Shown here: positions 17,975-26,353 of the stretch, in pieces
How the letters are laid out: each line of letters opens with the position of its first letter
Numbering within the stretch: the first letter of the stretch is position 1
Source of the DNA: an uncultured Bacteroidales bacterium
GTDB taxonomy: Bacteria; Bacteroidota; Bacteroidia; Bacteroidales; Muribaculaceae
Direction: 5' to 3'
Assembly (NCBI GenBank): GCA_902792435.1
Contig: CADAZN010000002.1
Span: 1-64,000 of the forward strand
DNA: 64,000 bases
Made by a program: the position numbers and the translations under genes
The notes under the pieces: generated by a model
What the model was told of the DNA's origin: nothing
Databases searched by the model: none
The model's input: the letters and a program-made list of their open reading frames with translations, nothing else

Positions 17975-19882
17975 TTAGAAGATTTGAATTGCATCGAAGC
18001 GGCAACGCGACTGGCACATACCACAGCGGATGCACTTGAATGGATTAATAACATGTGGCTTGCGTACATCGCCCATAATAGCGTCGGCAGGACAGTTGCG
18101 AGCGCAAGCTCCACAGCCTTTACACTTATCGGGGTTAACGGTGTAGGTCAAGAGAGCCTTACACTGTTTAGCACGGCAAGTGTGTTGTTTAACGTGCTCC
18201 ACATATTCATCATAGAAATTGTCGATAGTCGACAAAACAGGGTTTGGAGAAGTCTGACCAAGTCCACACAGCGCTGTATCCTTGATGGTAGCTGCGAGCG
18301 ACTTGAGATGTTCGATATCGTCCATAGTGCCCTTACCCTCGGTAATGCGTGTCAAGATTTCAAGCATACGTTTGTTACCAATGCGGCAAGGTGTACACTT
18401 ACCACAAGACTCGCCTACTGTGAACTCAAGATAGAACTTAGCAACCGAAACCATACAGTCATCCTCGTCCATAACAATCATACCACCCGAGCCCATCATA
18501 GAGCCGGCAGCTCCAAGGCTCTCGTAGTCGATAGGAATATCAAGATGCTTCTCTGTCAAGCAACCTCCTGAAGGACCACCGGTTTGAACAGCCTTGAACT
18601 TCTTTCCATTCTTCACGCCACCGCCAATGTCGTAGATAATCTCGCGCAAAGTAGTTCCCATTGGCACTTCGATAAGACCCACATTATTAATCTTACCTGC
18701 AAGTGCAAATACTTTTGTACCTTTAGATTTCTCAGTACCAATTGAAGCAAACCAATCAGCACCCTTAGTAAGGATAATGGGTACGTTAGCAAGGGTCTCA
18801 ACGTTGTTAACATTGGTTGGATATCCCATATAACCACTCTCGGCTGGGAATGGGGGCTTAAGGGTTGGCTCACCACGCTTACCTTCCATCGAGTGGATAA
18901 GGGCAGTCTCCTCACCGCAGACGAATGCACCTGCACCGTAGCGAATTTCAATATCAAAATCAAACTCGCTACCCATGATGCGCTTGCCCAACATGCCATA
19001 CTGGCGAGCTTGCTCGATAGCAATCTTCAAACGGTGTACGGCGAGAGGATACTCGGCACGGATGTAGATAAGACCCTCATTGGCACCAATGCAGTAGCCA
19101 CACAAAGCCATAGCCTCAATTACCGAGTGTGGATCACCCTCCATGATAGAACGATCCATGAATGCACCTGGGTCTCCCTCATCAGCGTTACAAACTACAT
19201 ACTTGTGTTCTGCCTGATAGTTACGAGCAAAGCCCCACTTCATACCAGTTGGGAAGCCTGCACCACCACGACCACGAAGTCCCGCTTTCTTGATGATATC
19301 GATAACCTCCTCGGGAGTTTGGTTCTGCAAAGCATTAGAGAGTGCAGCATAACCATCGCGTGCAATGTACTCGGCAATGTTTTCGGGATCAATGAAACCG
19401 CAATTACGCAAAGCTACACGTTTCTGCTTGCGATAGAAGTCCATGTGCTTAGAATCGCTAACATGCTCCTGAGTCTTGGGGTCAACATAGAGCAAACGCT
19501 CAACACGGCGACCACCAATAACGTGCTCCTTAACGATTTCATCGGCATCCTCAGGTTTAACCTGAGTGTAGAAAGTATTGTCAGGCATCACCTTAACAAT
19601 AGGACCTTTCTCACAGAAACCGAAACATCCTGTTACAATCACATCAACCTTACCGGCAATTCCATTAGCTTCAATGGCAGCCTTCAAGTTTTCGACAATT
19701 TTAGCACTGCTCGATGCTTTACAGCCAGTACCGCCACAGCAGAGCAACTCAATGTGCTCAGTGCCCACAGCCAGTCCACAGCTCTTTTCACTCACAGCAG
19801 CATAACTCAGTTCACGAACATTTAAGTCGGCCTGAGCTTTTTTCCTGAATTGAATCAAGTCTTCAAAGTTCAAGGTTTTCAC
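17975..19882 (-). CDS. hydB: HydB, NuoF-like NADH/FMN subunit of the bifurcating hydrogenase
   Basis: A protein of 635 residues. An N-terminal thioredoxin-like [2Fe-2S] domain has C49-x4-C54 and C86-x3-C90. The NuoF core has the FMN/NADH site GRGGAGFPTGMKW at 204-216 and CNADEGDPGAF. A [4Fe-4S] site ESCGKCTPCR follows near 490, and a C-terminal pair of [4Fe-4S] ferredoxin motifs lies near 580-632. It binds NAD(H) and FMN and is the site of electron bifurcation. The start is GTG at 19882 (reverse complement of CAC), since no in-frame ATG is close by. It is the first gene of hydBAC. A -7 box about 94 bases upstream may drive it. Its two end domains reappear in the composite hydrogenase at 13675-15492. 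Confidence 0.94.
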   Translation of the reverse strand: MKTLNFEDLIQFRKKAQADLNVRELSYAAVSEKSCGLAVGTEHIELLCCGGTGCKASSSAKIVENLKAAIEANGIAGKVDVIVTGCFGFCEKGPIVKVMPDNTFYTQVKPEDADEIVKEHVIGGRRVERLLYVDPKTQEHVSDSKHMDFYRKQKRVALRNCGFIDPENIAEYIARDGYAALSNALQNQTPEEVIDIIKKAGLRGRGGAGFPTGMKWGFARNYQAEHKYVVCNADEGDPGAFMDRSIMEGDPHSVIEAMALCGYCIGANEGLIYIRAEYPLAVHRLKIAIEQARQYGMLGKRIMGSEFDFDIEIRYGAGAFVCGEETALIHSMEGKRGEPTLKPPFPAESGYMGYPTNVNNVETLANVPIILTKGADWFASIGTEKSKGTKVFALAGKINNVGLIEVPMGTTLREIIYDIGGGVKNGKKFKAVQTGGPSGGCLTEKHLDIPIDYESLGAAGSMMGSGGMIVMDEDDCMVSVAKFYLEFTVGESCGKCTPCRIGNKRMLEILTRITEGKGTMDDIEHLKSLAATIKDTALCGLGQTSPNPVLSTIDNFYDEYVEHVKQHTCRAKQCKALLTYTVNPDKCKGCGACARNCPADAIMGDVRKPHVINPFKCIRCGMCQSRCRFDAIQIF

Positions 19883-19975
19883 TGGGTAAATTTGTTGTTT
19901 TAAGTTATTAGTTGAATATTAATTATTTTCACTTTAATTTACCACCCTAATTAATAGGGACTCTTAAAATTTGTA

Positions 19976-19983
19976 CAAAAGTA
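19976..19983 (-). promoter_or_regulatory. Candidate -7 box of the hydBAC operon
   Basis: On the minus strand this reads TACTTTTG, about 93 bases before the hydB GTG. No good -33 element at the usual distance, so support is moderate. Confidence 0.4.
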
Positions 19984-20090
19984 CACACATTATTTTAATT
20001 TATTATAATACAAAATATGTTTTAACAACTTTTTAAATATCAAAAAACGGCTCTAGAAGTAGCATCATGACCAAATCAAGTAATAAATAT

Positions 20091-20121
20091 TTTGATAATT
20101 CTTAAAGTTGATGTAAATTTG
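20091..20121 (+). promoter_or_regulatory. Promoter of the orphan Wza-like gene
   Basis: TTTG (20091-20094) and TAAATTTG (20114-20121) are separated by 19 bases, a strong match to the phylum consensus, 43 bases before the ATG at 20165. Confidence 0.7.
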
Positions 20122-20164
20122 CAAGCGAGAAAGAATCAAATGACATTTTTAAACTAAAAAAGAT

Positions 20165-20971
20165 ATGAAATCAAAGCTATTTTTACTTCTTTGCGTTATA
20201 GCGGCAATAATGACAAGCTGTAACACTCAAAAAGACATCCCTTACATGATTGGTGCCAACGAGCTTCCCGCTGATGTTCTTCAAACAGCCGCTAAAGCTA
20301 GTGATCCTGTGGTAATGCCAGGTGACATGTTGCAAATCAACGTCATCAGTCGTAATGCCGAGGCAGTTAAGCCCTTCAACAAGATTGATTATGTATCAAA
20401 ACTTGGAGGAAATACCAACATGAATAACAACGAGAACTCAATGTACTACTACCTTGTAGATGCCAACGGCAACATTGAGTATCCATATCTTGGAACTCTT
20501 CACATTGGAGGCATGAGTAAAAGTGCTGTGGAGAACCACATTGCTTCACTCATCTATCCACGCTACATTACCGAAAGACCAGGAGTCGAAGTTCGTTTCC
20601 AGAACTTTAGAGTTTCAATCTTAGGTGAAGTAAATAGTCCTGGCGTAATCAAAGCAAATAACGGACGCCTTAACTTACTTGAAGCTCTTGCACAAGCAGG
20701 AGACCTAACCATTCACGGTCGCCGTGACAATGTGATGATAATTCGCACTAATAGCGATGGCAGTCGTTCAATCCAGACAGTTAACATGAACGACAAAAAC
20801 ATGATTCTTTCACCAAGTTTCAATTTGCAACAAAACGACATCATCTATGTTGAGCCCAATAGCTCAAAAGCTCGTCAGTCTTGGAATGTTCCACCAGCAT
20901 TATCGCTTGGTATGTCATCAGTTGGAACACTAATCTCAATCGCTACGTTCATCATTACATTGACCAAGTAA
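20165..20971 (+). CDS. Wza/BexD-family polysaccharide export lipoprotein, stand-alone
   Basis: A protein of 268 residues with a lipoprotein signal (hydrophobic core, then MTSC; lipobox Cys19). The polysaccharide export N-terminal domain follows (VMPGDMLQINVISRN to about residue 150), then a SLBB/soluble-ligand-binding domain with ILGEVNSPGVIK and DNVMIIR, and a C-terminal hydrophobic helix. Proteins of this family form the outer-membrane channel for capsule or exopolysaccharide. Unlike the paralogue at 46003-46797, it has no Wzc, glycosyltransferase or polymerase next to it. It stands alone between hydB and trpB2, with its own promoter and terminator. It may serve an unlinked polysaccharide locus. 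Confidence 0.9.
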   Translation: MKSKLFLLLCVIAAIMTSCNTQKDIPYMIGANELPADVLQTAAKASDPVVMPGDMLQINVISRNAEAVKPFNKIDYVSKLGGNTNMNNNENSMYYYLVDANGNIEYPYLGTLHIGGMSKSAVENHIASLIYPRYITERPGVEVRFQNFRVSILGEVNSPGVIKANNGRLNLLEALAQAGDLTIHGRRDNVMIIRTNSDGSRSIQTVNMNDKNMILSPSFNLQQNDIIYVEPNSSKARQSWNVPPALSLGMSSVGTLISIATFIITLTK

Positions 20972-20994
20972 CAATTGAAATAATCAATATAAAT

Positions 20995-21033
20995 AATGCC
21001 GTCTCCTCTATAGTAGAGGCGGCATTATTTTTA
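20995..21033 (+). terminator. Terminator after the orphan Wza-like gene
   Basis: AATGCCG-CTCTA pairs with TAGAG-CGGCATT around a short loop and is followed by a run of T. It may also act for the convergent trpB2. Confidence 0.8.
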
Positions 21034-21047
21034 TGGTTTAAAAGTAA

Positions 21048-22412
21048 TCAAAGAATCTTTTCTAAATCCTTTGTAGACTTTGTTATTTCATCGGGGGTAA
21101 TCTCATAATTTGAGAGATCATTTGCAAAATATCGGTCATAAGCAGTCATATCAATAAGACCATGTCCCGAAAGATTGAAGAGTATGGTCTTTTTCTCGCC
21201 AGCGACCTTGCATTTTAAAGCTTCATTAATAGTTGCGGCAATAGCATGAGCTGATTCTGGCGCGGGTATGATGCCTTCGGTTCTAGCAAATATAGTTGCA
21301 GCCTTGAAAGAATCAAGTTGAAGGATATCAACAGCTTCAATCAAATCGTCATGCTTGAGCTGACTAATAATAGCGCCACCGCCGTGATATCTTAGTCCTC
21401 CCGCGTGAATGTTTGCTGGTTGGAAATTATGTCCAAGTGTGAACATGGGTATCAACGGTGTGTACCCTGCCTCGTCGCCAAAATCATACTGGAACACTCC
21501 TCGCGTGAGTTTAGGACATGACGCTGGTTCAGCTGCAACAAATCTTGTTTGAGATTGCTCTCCATTGAGTTTGTGTCTGAGAAATGGAAAAGCAAGACCA
21601 GAGAAATTACTACCTCCTCCAAAGCAAGCAACTACCACATCAGGGTATTCACCTGCCATCTCCATCTGCTTCTCGGCTTCAAGACCAATAACAGTTTGGT
21701 GAAGAGCAACATGATTTAATACCGACCCAAGAACATATTTACAATTAGGTGTACTCAAAGCAAGCTCTACTGCCTCACTAATTGCTGTTCCTAGCGAGCC
21801 TTGATAGTTTGGATTGTCGGTGATGATTTTACGTCCAGCTTTTGTTGACATGCTTGGCGAGGATATCACCTCAGCACCATAAGTTTGCATCATCGAACGT
21901 CTATAAGGCTTTTGATTAAAAGAAATTTTCACCATATAGACCGCCAGTTCAAGACCGAAATGCTTGGCAGCAAGTGACAGTGCTGCTCCCCACTGCCCTG
22001 CACCTGTTTCGGTTGTTATATTCGTTACACCTTCTTTTTTACAATAGTATGCTTGCGGAATGGCTGAGTTTAATTTGTGGGAGCCAACAGGGCTTACACT
22101 TTCGTTCTTAAAATATATGTGTGCTGGTGTGTCTAAAAATTTCTCCAATCCAGTAGCACGAACCAATGGCGTAGGACGCCACAAACGGTACATTTGTCTG
22201 ACCTCATTAGGAATTTCAATCCACCGGTCGGTTGTGTTTAACTCCTGCTCTGATGCAGTTTTTGAAAAGATTGGATACAAATCCTCGGCCTTTAATGGTT
22301 CTTTAGTGACCGGATGAATTAGTGGTAATGGCTTTGTTGCCATGTCTGGAAGAATGTTATACCATGCTTTTGGTATTTCACTCTCTTGTAATAAAAACTT
22401 TTTCACTTTCAT
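21048..22412 (-). CDS. Tryptophan synthase beta-like protein, TrpB2 type
   Basis: A PLP enzyme of 454 residues. The PLP lysine is K113 in NESVSPVGSHKLNSA, a phosphate-binding glycine loop appears as CFGGGSNFSG, and the N-terminal extension before RPTPLVRATGLEKFL is longer than in TrpB1. These features identify TrpB2, which joins indole and serine to give tryptophan but does not pair with the normal TrpA. No trpA or other trp genes are near, so it probably works as an indole salvage enzyme. Its position close to the indolepyruvate oxidoreductase genes (24072-26295) suggests linked aromatic metabolism, which is inference. A candidate -7 box TATATTTG lies on the minus strand at 22451-22458. Confidence 0.93.
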   Translation of the reverse strand: MKVKKFLLQESEIPKAWYNILPDMATKPLPLIHPVTKEPLKAEDLYPIFSKTASEQELNTTDRWIEIPNEVRQMYRLWRPTPLVRATGLEKFLDTPAHIYFKNESVSPVGSHKLNSAIPQAYYCKKEGVTNITTETGAGQWGAALSLAAKHFGLELAVYMVKISFNQKPYRRSMMQTYGAEVISSPSMSTKAGRKIITDNPNYQGSLGTAISEAVELALSTPNCKYVLGSVLNHVALHQTVIGLEAEKQMEMAGEYPDVVVACFGGGSNFSGLAFPFLRHKLNGEQSQTRFVAAEPASCPKLTRGVFQYDFGDEAGYTPLIPMFTLGHNFQPANIHAGGLRYHGGGAIISQLKHDDLIEAVDILQLDSFKAATIFARTEGIIPAPESAHAIAATINEALKCKVAGEKKTILFNLSGHGLIDMTAYDRYFANDLSNYEITPDEITKSTKDLEKIL

Positions 22413-22601
22413 AATAATGAATATTTATTCTCACATCCTAAATTAAAATGCAAATATACACAAATTATTGGTATAAACTATCATTTTAACAGATTTTTAC
22501 TCATAAAAGCAACTCAACTAATACTCATACACATTATTTATTTGCACTATAACGCATTTATAAAAGCAATATTTTCAAATTTAAGATTTACCCATACATA
22601 T

Positions 22602-22633
22602 TTTGTCATTCTCAACCATTTCTACTATCTTTG
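22602..22633 (+). promoter_or_regulatory. Promoter of the M48-type peptidase gene
   Basis: TTTG (22602-22605) and TATCTTTG (22626-22633), 20 bases apart, 28 bases before the ATG at 22662. Confidence 0.7.
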
Positions 22634-22661
22634 CAAGTTGTGAAAACTAAAACCATAAAAT

Positions 22662-23870
22662 ATGAGCAAATTAGATCCTAAATTAGACCTAGAGAAACAG
22701 CTAGGTAAGCAGATTTACAATGCCCTTCAAGGCGAGATTGTTGAAGAAGTGCTTCGCAAGACCAAGATATCTAGTCGCGACGCCTATTGGCGCAGCAGTA
22801 TGGAAGGTCACAGCCTTAGGGTACAAAAAGAATTGCTACCCGACATCTATAAGCTTTGTCAGGATGTGAAGAAGAAACTCAACGTGAAGGATGAAGTAGA
22901 TTTCTATATCACTGGCGATAGTGACGTGAATGCATTTTCTCTCGCTGCCGAAGATGAGGGAGAACACCACATTGTAAATGTCAACTCGGCACTCTTCGAC
23001 CTGATGAGCGAGGACGAGTTGCGATTCGTGATTGGTCACGAGCTGGGCCATCTCATCAACAAGGATACAGCTTTAGCACGACTCATTAACTTTGTGTTCC
23101 CTGAGGGAGCGGCAGTTCCTGTCACACTACAATATAAGATTAGACTACATGAGCAGCTAGCAGAACTCGTTGCCGACCGCTACGGGTACATGGCAACCGA
23201 AGACCTCGGTGTGTGTGTTACCGCATTCTTCAAAATGGCGTCTGGACTTGATCTGGAGAAAATGAATGTAAGCATCGAAGCATTGATCGCTGACAATAGC
23301 CGCCGCCTCGACTACTTCCTTAAGGATAAAGGCATTAGCCGCTCTTCTCATCCAGTTAACCCAATCAGAGTGCAAGCCCTCAATCTGTTTGCCACATGCA
23401 AAACGCAAGAAGAGCTTCATAAAGGTATGGACGAACTAATTTCTATCTTGTTAAAGGTGGGCGACGATGAACTAGACGAGTACATGGCTCGCTTTATAGC
23501 CTCGGCTGGACTAATTGTTGCCAGCAGCGACGACGAAATGAAGGAGGACGAGATAAATCAAATTATCGAGATGCTTGCTCGACTCAAGATCTTCCCACGC
23601 AAGTACCTAGAAGAAATTGCACAAGGCGACGTTGTTAAGACCTTCAATGATTCGGTAGAAGGCATCCTTAAAATTAACCCTGGTATGCGTTCTAGCCTAC
23701 TTGAATATATGATACACATCGCATTGAGTGACAAGATTATAGCACGCAAAGAGGTAGACTTGCTATACGAATTTGGAGCAAGCATTTCACTGAGCGAGAT
23801 GGAAGTTGCTACCGCCATAGCCCAGAGCGTCCAGCGCAACTACCTGCCTAGTCTGGAGTCAATCTGCTAA
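22662..23870 (+). CDS. Cytosolic M48-family zinc metallopeptidase with TerB-like C-terminal region
   Basis: A protein of 402 residues. The zinc site HELGH is at 126-130, with the third ligand probably Glu168 in the ELVADRYGY motif, typical of M48 (Ste24/HtpX-like) peptidases. Unlike HtpX or Ste24 there is no signal peptide and no membrane helix, so it should be soluble. The C-terminal 130 residues are helical and acidic. The last part (IALSDKIIARKEVDLLYEFG, then SLSEMEVATAIAQ) resembles a TerB tellurite-resistance-like fold, which I infer from the pattern. It is monocistronic, with its own promoter and terminator. The substrate is unknown, perhaps protein quality control. Confidence 0.8.
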   Translation: MSKLDPKLDLEKQLGKQIYNALQGEIVEEVLRKTKISSRDAYWRSSMEGHSLRVQKELLPDIYKLCQDVKKKLNVKDEVDFYITGDSDVNAFSLAAEDEGEHHIVNVNSALFDLMSEDELRFVIGHELGHLINKDTALARLINFVFPEGAAVPVTLQYKIRLHEQLAELVADRYGYMATEDLGVCVTAFFKMASGLDLEKMNVSIEALIADNSRRLDYFLKDKGISRSSHPVNPIRVQALNLFATCKTQEELHKGMDELISILLKVGDDELDEYMARFIASAGLIVASSDDEMKEDEINQIIEMLARLKIFPRKYLEEIAQGDVVKTFNDSVEGILKINPGMRSSLLEYMIHIALSDKIIARKEVDLLYEFGASISLSEMEVATAIAQSVQRNYLPSLESIC

Positions 23871-23892
23871 ACACACAATTATTATATCTAAT

Positions 23893-23922
23893 TGCCGGCA
23901 ATTTTTATTGTCGGCATTTTTT
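23893..23922 (+). terminator. Terminator after the M48 peptidase gene
   Basis: TGCCGGCAAT pairs with ATTGTCGGCA (one G-T pair) around a TTTT loop, followed by six T. Confidence 0.85.
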
Positions 23923-24071
23923 GTGTAAAAAAGTGAAAAATGTGAGTTATATTTTGCTGTTTCAGGAAAATGTAGTAATTTAGTGCACAAATTCAAATAA
24001 TACCCAAGAGTGGGATAATTATTGCAAAAATAAGAATACACATAACATAAACAACAAATTTCTTTTATAGA

Positions 24072-25673
24072 ATGAAAACTAAACATTTGCTACTTGGCGA
24101 TGAGGCCTTGGCACTTGGAGCACTGCATGCCGGACTTAGCGGCGTGTGGGCTTATCCTGGTACCCCATCGACCGAGATTACCGAGTTTATTCAGAAAAAC
24201 GAACTGGCACGCACAGGAAACGTTCACTGCCAGTGGAGTGCTAACGAGAAGACCGCTATGGAAGAGGCCCTTGGCATGAGCTATGCCGGCAAACGTGCCA
24301 TGGTGTGCATGAAGCACGTGGGCATGAACGTGTGTGCCGACGCTTTTGTCAACAGTGCAGTTACTGGTGCCAATGGTGGATTAGTGATTGTTGCTTGCGA
24401 CGACCCATCGATGCACTCGTCACAGAACGAGCAGGATTCTCGTTTCTATGCCGACTTCGCAATGATGCCATGTTTTGAGCCTGCATCACAACAGGAAGCT
24501 TATGACATGGTACGTTGTGCCTTCGAATACAGCGAGAAGAATCGCATCCCCGTGTTGATGCGCCTCACCACTCGCATGGCACACTCTCGCGCAATTGTTG
24601 AGACTAGCGAGCAACTTCCACAGAACGAGGTTCATTTCCCTGAGAATCCACGTCAGTGGGTAACACTACCCGTTAACGCTCGTATGCGCAATGACCAGCT
24701 CGTAAAAGACATCCTCGCCTTTGAGGAAGACGCTTGCACAATGGGTCAGAACAAGTATATCGACGGTACTGACCACTCGATGGGAATCATCACATGCGGT
24801 ATTGCTTATAACTACCTTATGGAGAACTATCCCAACGGATGTCCTTTCCCAGTGCTCAAGCTCACACAATATCCATTGCCTAAGAAGCTTGTTCGCAAGA
24901 TGGCAAGCGAGTGCAAGAGCATTATGGTTGTTGAAGAAGGCCAACCACTCGTAGAGAAGCTGATGCGTGGTGTTCTCGAACAACCTATAGAAATCAAGGG
25001 ACGCCTCGATGGCACTCTGCCACGCACTGGTGAGTTGAATCCCGACTGCCTGCGTGCTGCCCTAGGCATGGAGCCAATGGAAGCTCATGCTGCTGCACAA
25101 AACACCGTTCCACGTCCTCCGGCATTATGCCAAGGTTGTGGTCACCGTGATTTCTACACCGCTCTTAACAACGTTCTCAAAAATTATGAGAGTGCTCGTG
25201 TATTTGCCGACATCGGTTGCTACACTTTGGGGTGGCTCGCACCATTCCATGCTTTCCAGACTTGTGTTGAAATGGGTGCTTCGCTCACCATGGCAATTGG
25301 TGCAAGCAAATCAGGCGTACATCCTTCGGTAGCTGTGATTGGCGACTCTACATTCACCCACAGTGGAATGACTGGATTGCTTGATGCAGTAAACAAAAAA
25401 GCTAATATGACTCTGTGCATTAGCGACAACTTGACTACTGGTATGACTGGCGGCCAAGATTCAGCTGGCACAGGACGTCTTGAGCAGATTTGCTACGGAG
25501 TTGGCGTTGATCCTGATCACGTGCGCGTTATTGTACCTCTGCCCAAGAACTATCCCGATATGGAAAAAGTAATTGACGAGGAGATTAACTATAATGGCGT
25601 TTCAGTTATTATCGCACGTCGCGAGTGCATCCAAACAGCAAAACGTCACGCCAAAGCTAAGGCAAATAAATAA
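24072..25673 (+). CDS. iorA: Indolepyruvate:ferredoxin oxidoreductase alpha subunit (short form)
   Basis: A TPP-dependent 2-oxoacid oxidoreductase subunit of 533 residues, converting aryl-pyruvates plus CoA to aryl-acetyl-CoA, CO2 and reduced ferredoxin. The N-terminal pyrimidine-binding domain has AYPGTPSTEI and ANEKTAMEEALGMSYAG. The TPP domain has PPALCQGCGHRDFY and GDSTFTHSGMTGL, with the DN pair of the metal site in LCISDNLTTG. The familiar C-terminal two-[4Fe-4S] ferredoxin domain of archaeal IorA is absent: the protein ends in a basic tail after IIARRECIQTAKR. It is the first gene of the operon iorA-iorB-aminotransferase-CoA transferase. Preference for indolepyruvate versus phenylpyruvate cannot be read from sequence. 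Confidence 0.92.
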   Translation: MKTKHLLLGDEALALGALHAGLSGVWAYPGTPSTEITEFIQKNELARTGNVHCQWSANEKTAMEEALGMSYAGKRAMVCMKHVGMNVCADAFVNSAVTGANGGLVIVACDDPSMHSSQNEQDSRFYADFAMMPCFEPASQQEAYDMVRCAFEYSEKNRIPVLMRLTTRMAHSRAIVETSEQLPQNEVHFPENPRQWVTLPVNARMRNDQLVKDILAFEEDACTMGQNKYIDGTDHSMGIITCGIAYNYLMENYPNGCPFPVLKLTQYPLPKKLVRKMASECKSIMVVEEGQPLVEKLMRGVLEQPIEIKGRLDGTLPRTGELNPDCLRAALGMEPMEAHAAAQNTVPRPPALCQGCGHRDFYTALNNVLKNYESARVFADIGCYTLGWLAPFHAFQTCVEMGASLTMAIGASKSGVHPSVAVIGDSTFTHSGMTGLLDAVNKKANMTLCISDNLTTGMTGGQDSAGTGRLEQICYGVGVDPDHVRVIVPLPKNYPDMEKVIDEEINYNGVSVIIARRECIQTAKRHAKAKANK

Positions 25674-25710
25674 TTCTATCCACATCTAACAAATTAAAAA
25701 TCATCAACTC

Positions 25711-26295
25711 ATGAAACAAGATATAATACTTTGCGGTGTGGGCGGACAAGGTATCCTCTCCATTGCTACAATCATAGGTTGGGCAGCTCTTAAAGAGGGC
25801 ATTCACCTGAAGCAAGCCGAGGTTCACGGAATGAGCCAGAGAGGCGGTGATGTGCAGAGTAATCTTCGACTCTCTAACGAACCTATCGCAAGCGATCTCA
25901 TTGCTCACGGTGCATGCGACCTCATTATCTCGCTTGAGCCTATGGAGGCTCTGCGTTATGTGCAGTATCTCAATCCTAAAGGCTGGGTTATCACCAATAC
26001 CACTCCCTTTGTAAACATCCCCAACTATCCCGAGATGGAAGCTGTCAACGAGGAACTCAAAAAGCTGGGCAACGTTATTATGATTGACGTTGACGCCATC
26101 GCCAAGGAGGTGAAGTCGCCTCGAAGTGCCAACATGGTACTTCTTGGTGCAGCCGCTTCAGTTCTCGAGATGCTAAAACCTGAGCAACTTCTCGAGGGTA
26201 TCACCAACGTGTTTGCCAGCAAGGGCGAAGCAATTGTTGAGACCAACATTGCAGCATTCAAGGCTGGTTATGAGTTTGCACAGAAAAACAAATAA
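25711..26295 (+). CDS. iorB: Indolepyruvate:ferredoxin oxidoreductase beta subunit
   Basis: A protein of 194 residues of the gamma/beta domain family of 2-oxoacid oxidoreductases. It starts with IILCGVGGQGILSIATIIG, the glycine-rich CoA-contact region, followed by EVHGMSQRGGDVQSNLRL and DLIISLEPMEALRY, all typical of IorB. It pairs with IorA, which lies 37 bases upstream. The next gene, an aminotransferase, starts 58 bases after its stop. The longest frame for that aminotransferase would overlap iorB, but the internal Met is preferred. Confidence 0.94.
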   Translation: MKQDIILCGVGGQGILSIATIIGWAALKEGIHLKQAEVHGMSQRGGDVQSNLRLSNEPIASDLIAHGACDLIISLEPMEALRYVQYLNPKGWVITNTTPFVNIPNYPEMEAVNEELKKLGNVIMIDVDAIAKEVKSPRSANMVLLGAAASVLEMLKPEQLLEGITNVFASKGEAIVETNIAAFKAGYEFAQKNK

Positions 26296-26353
26296 CGAGA
26301 GGAGCTCTCTCCACTCTTTCCTCTCACTCTCACCTATAAACTATAAAACAACT

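Noticed and set aside
18893..19825. 310-codon open frame on the plus strand opposite hydB
   Set aside because: It lies entirely inside hydB, which has all family motifs. The frame is a by-product of codon use, and its translation shows no recognisable domain.
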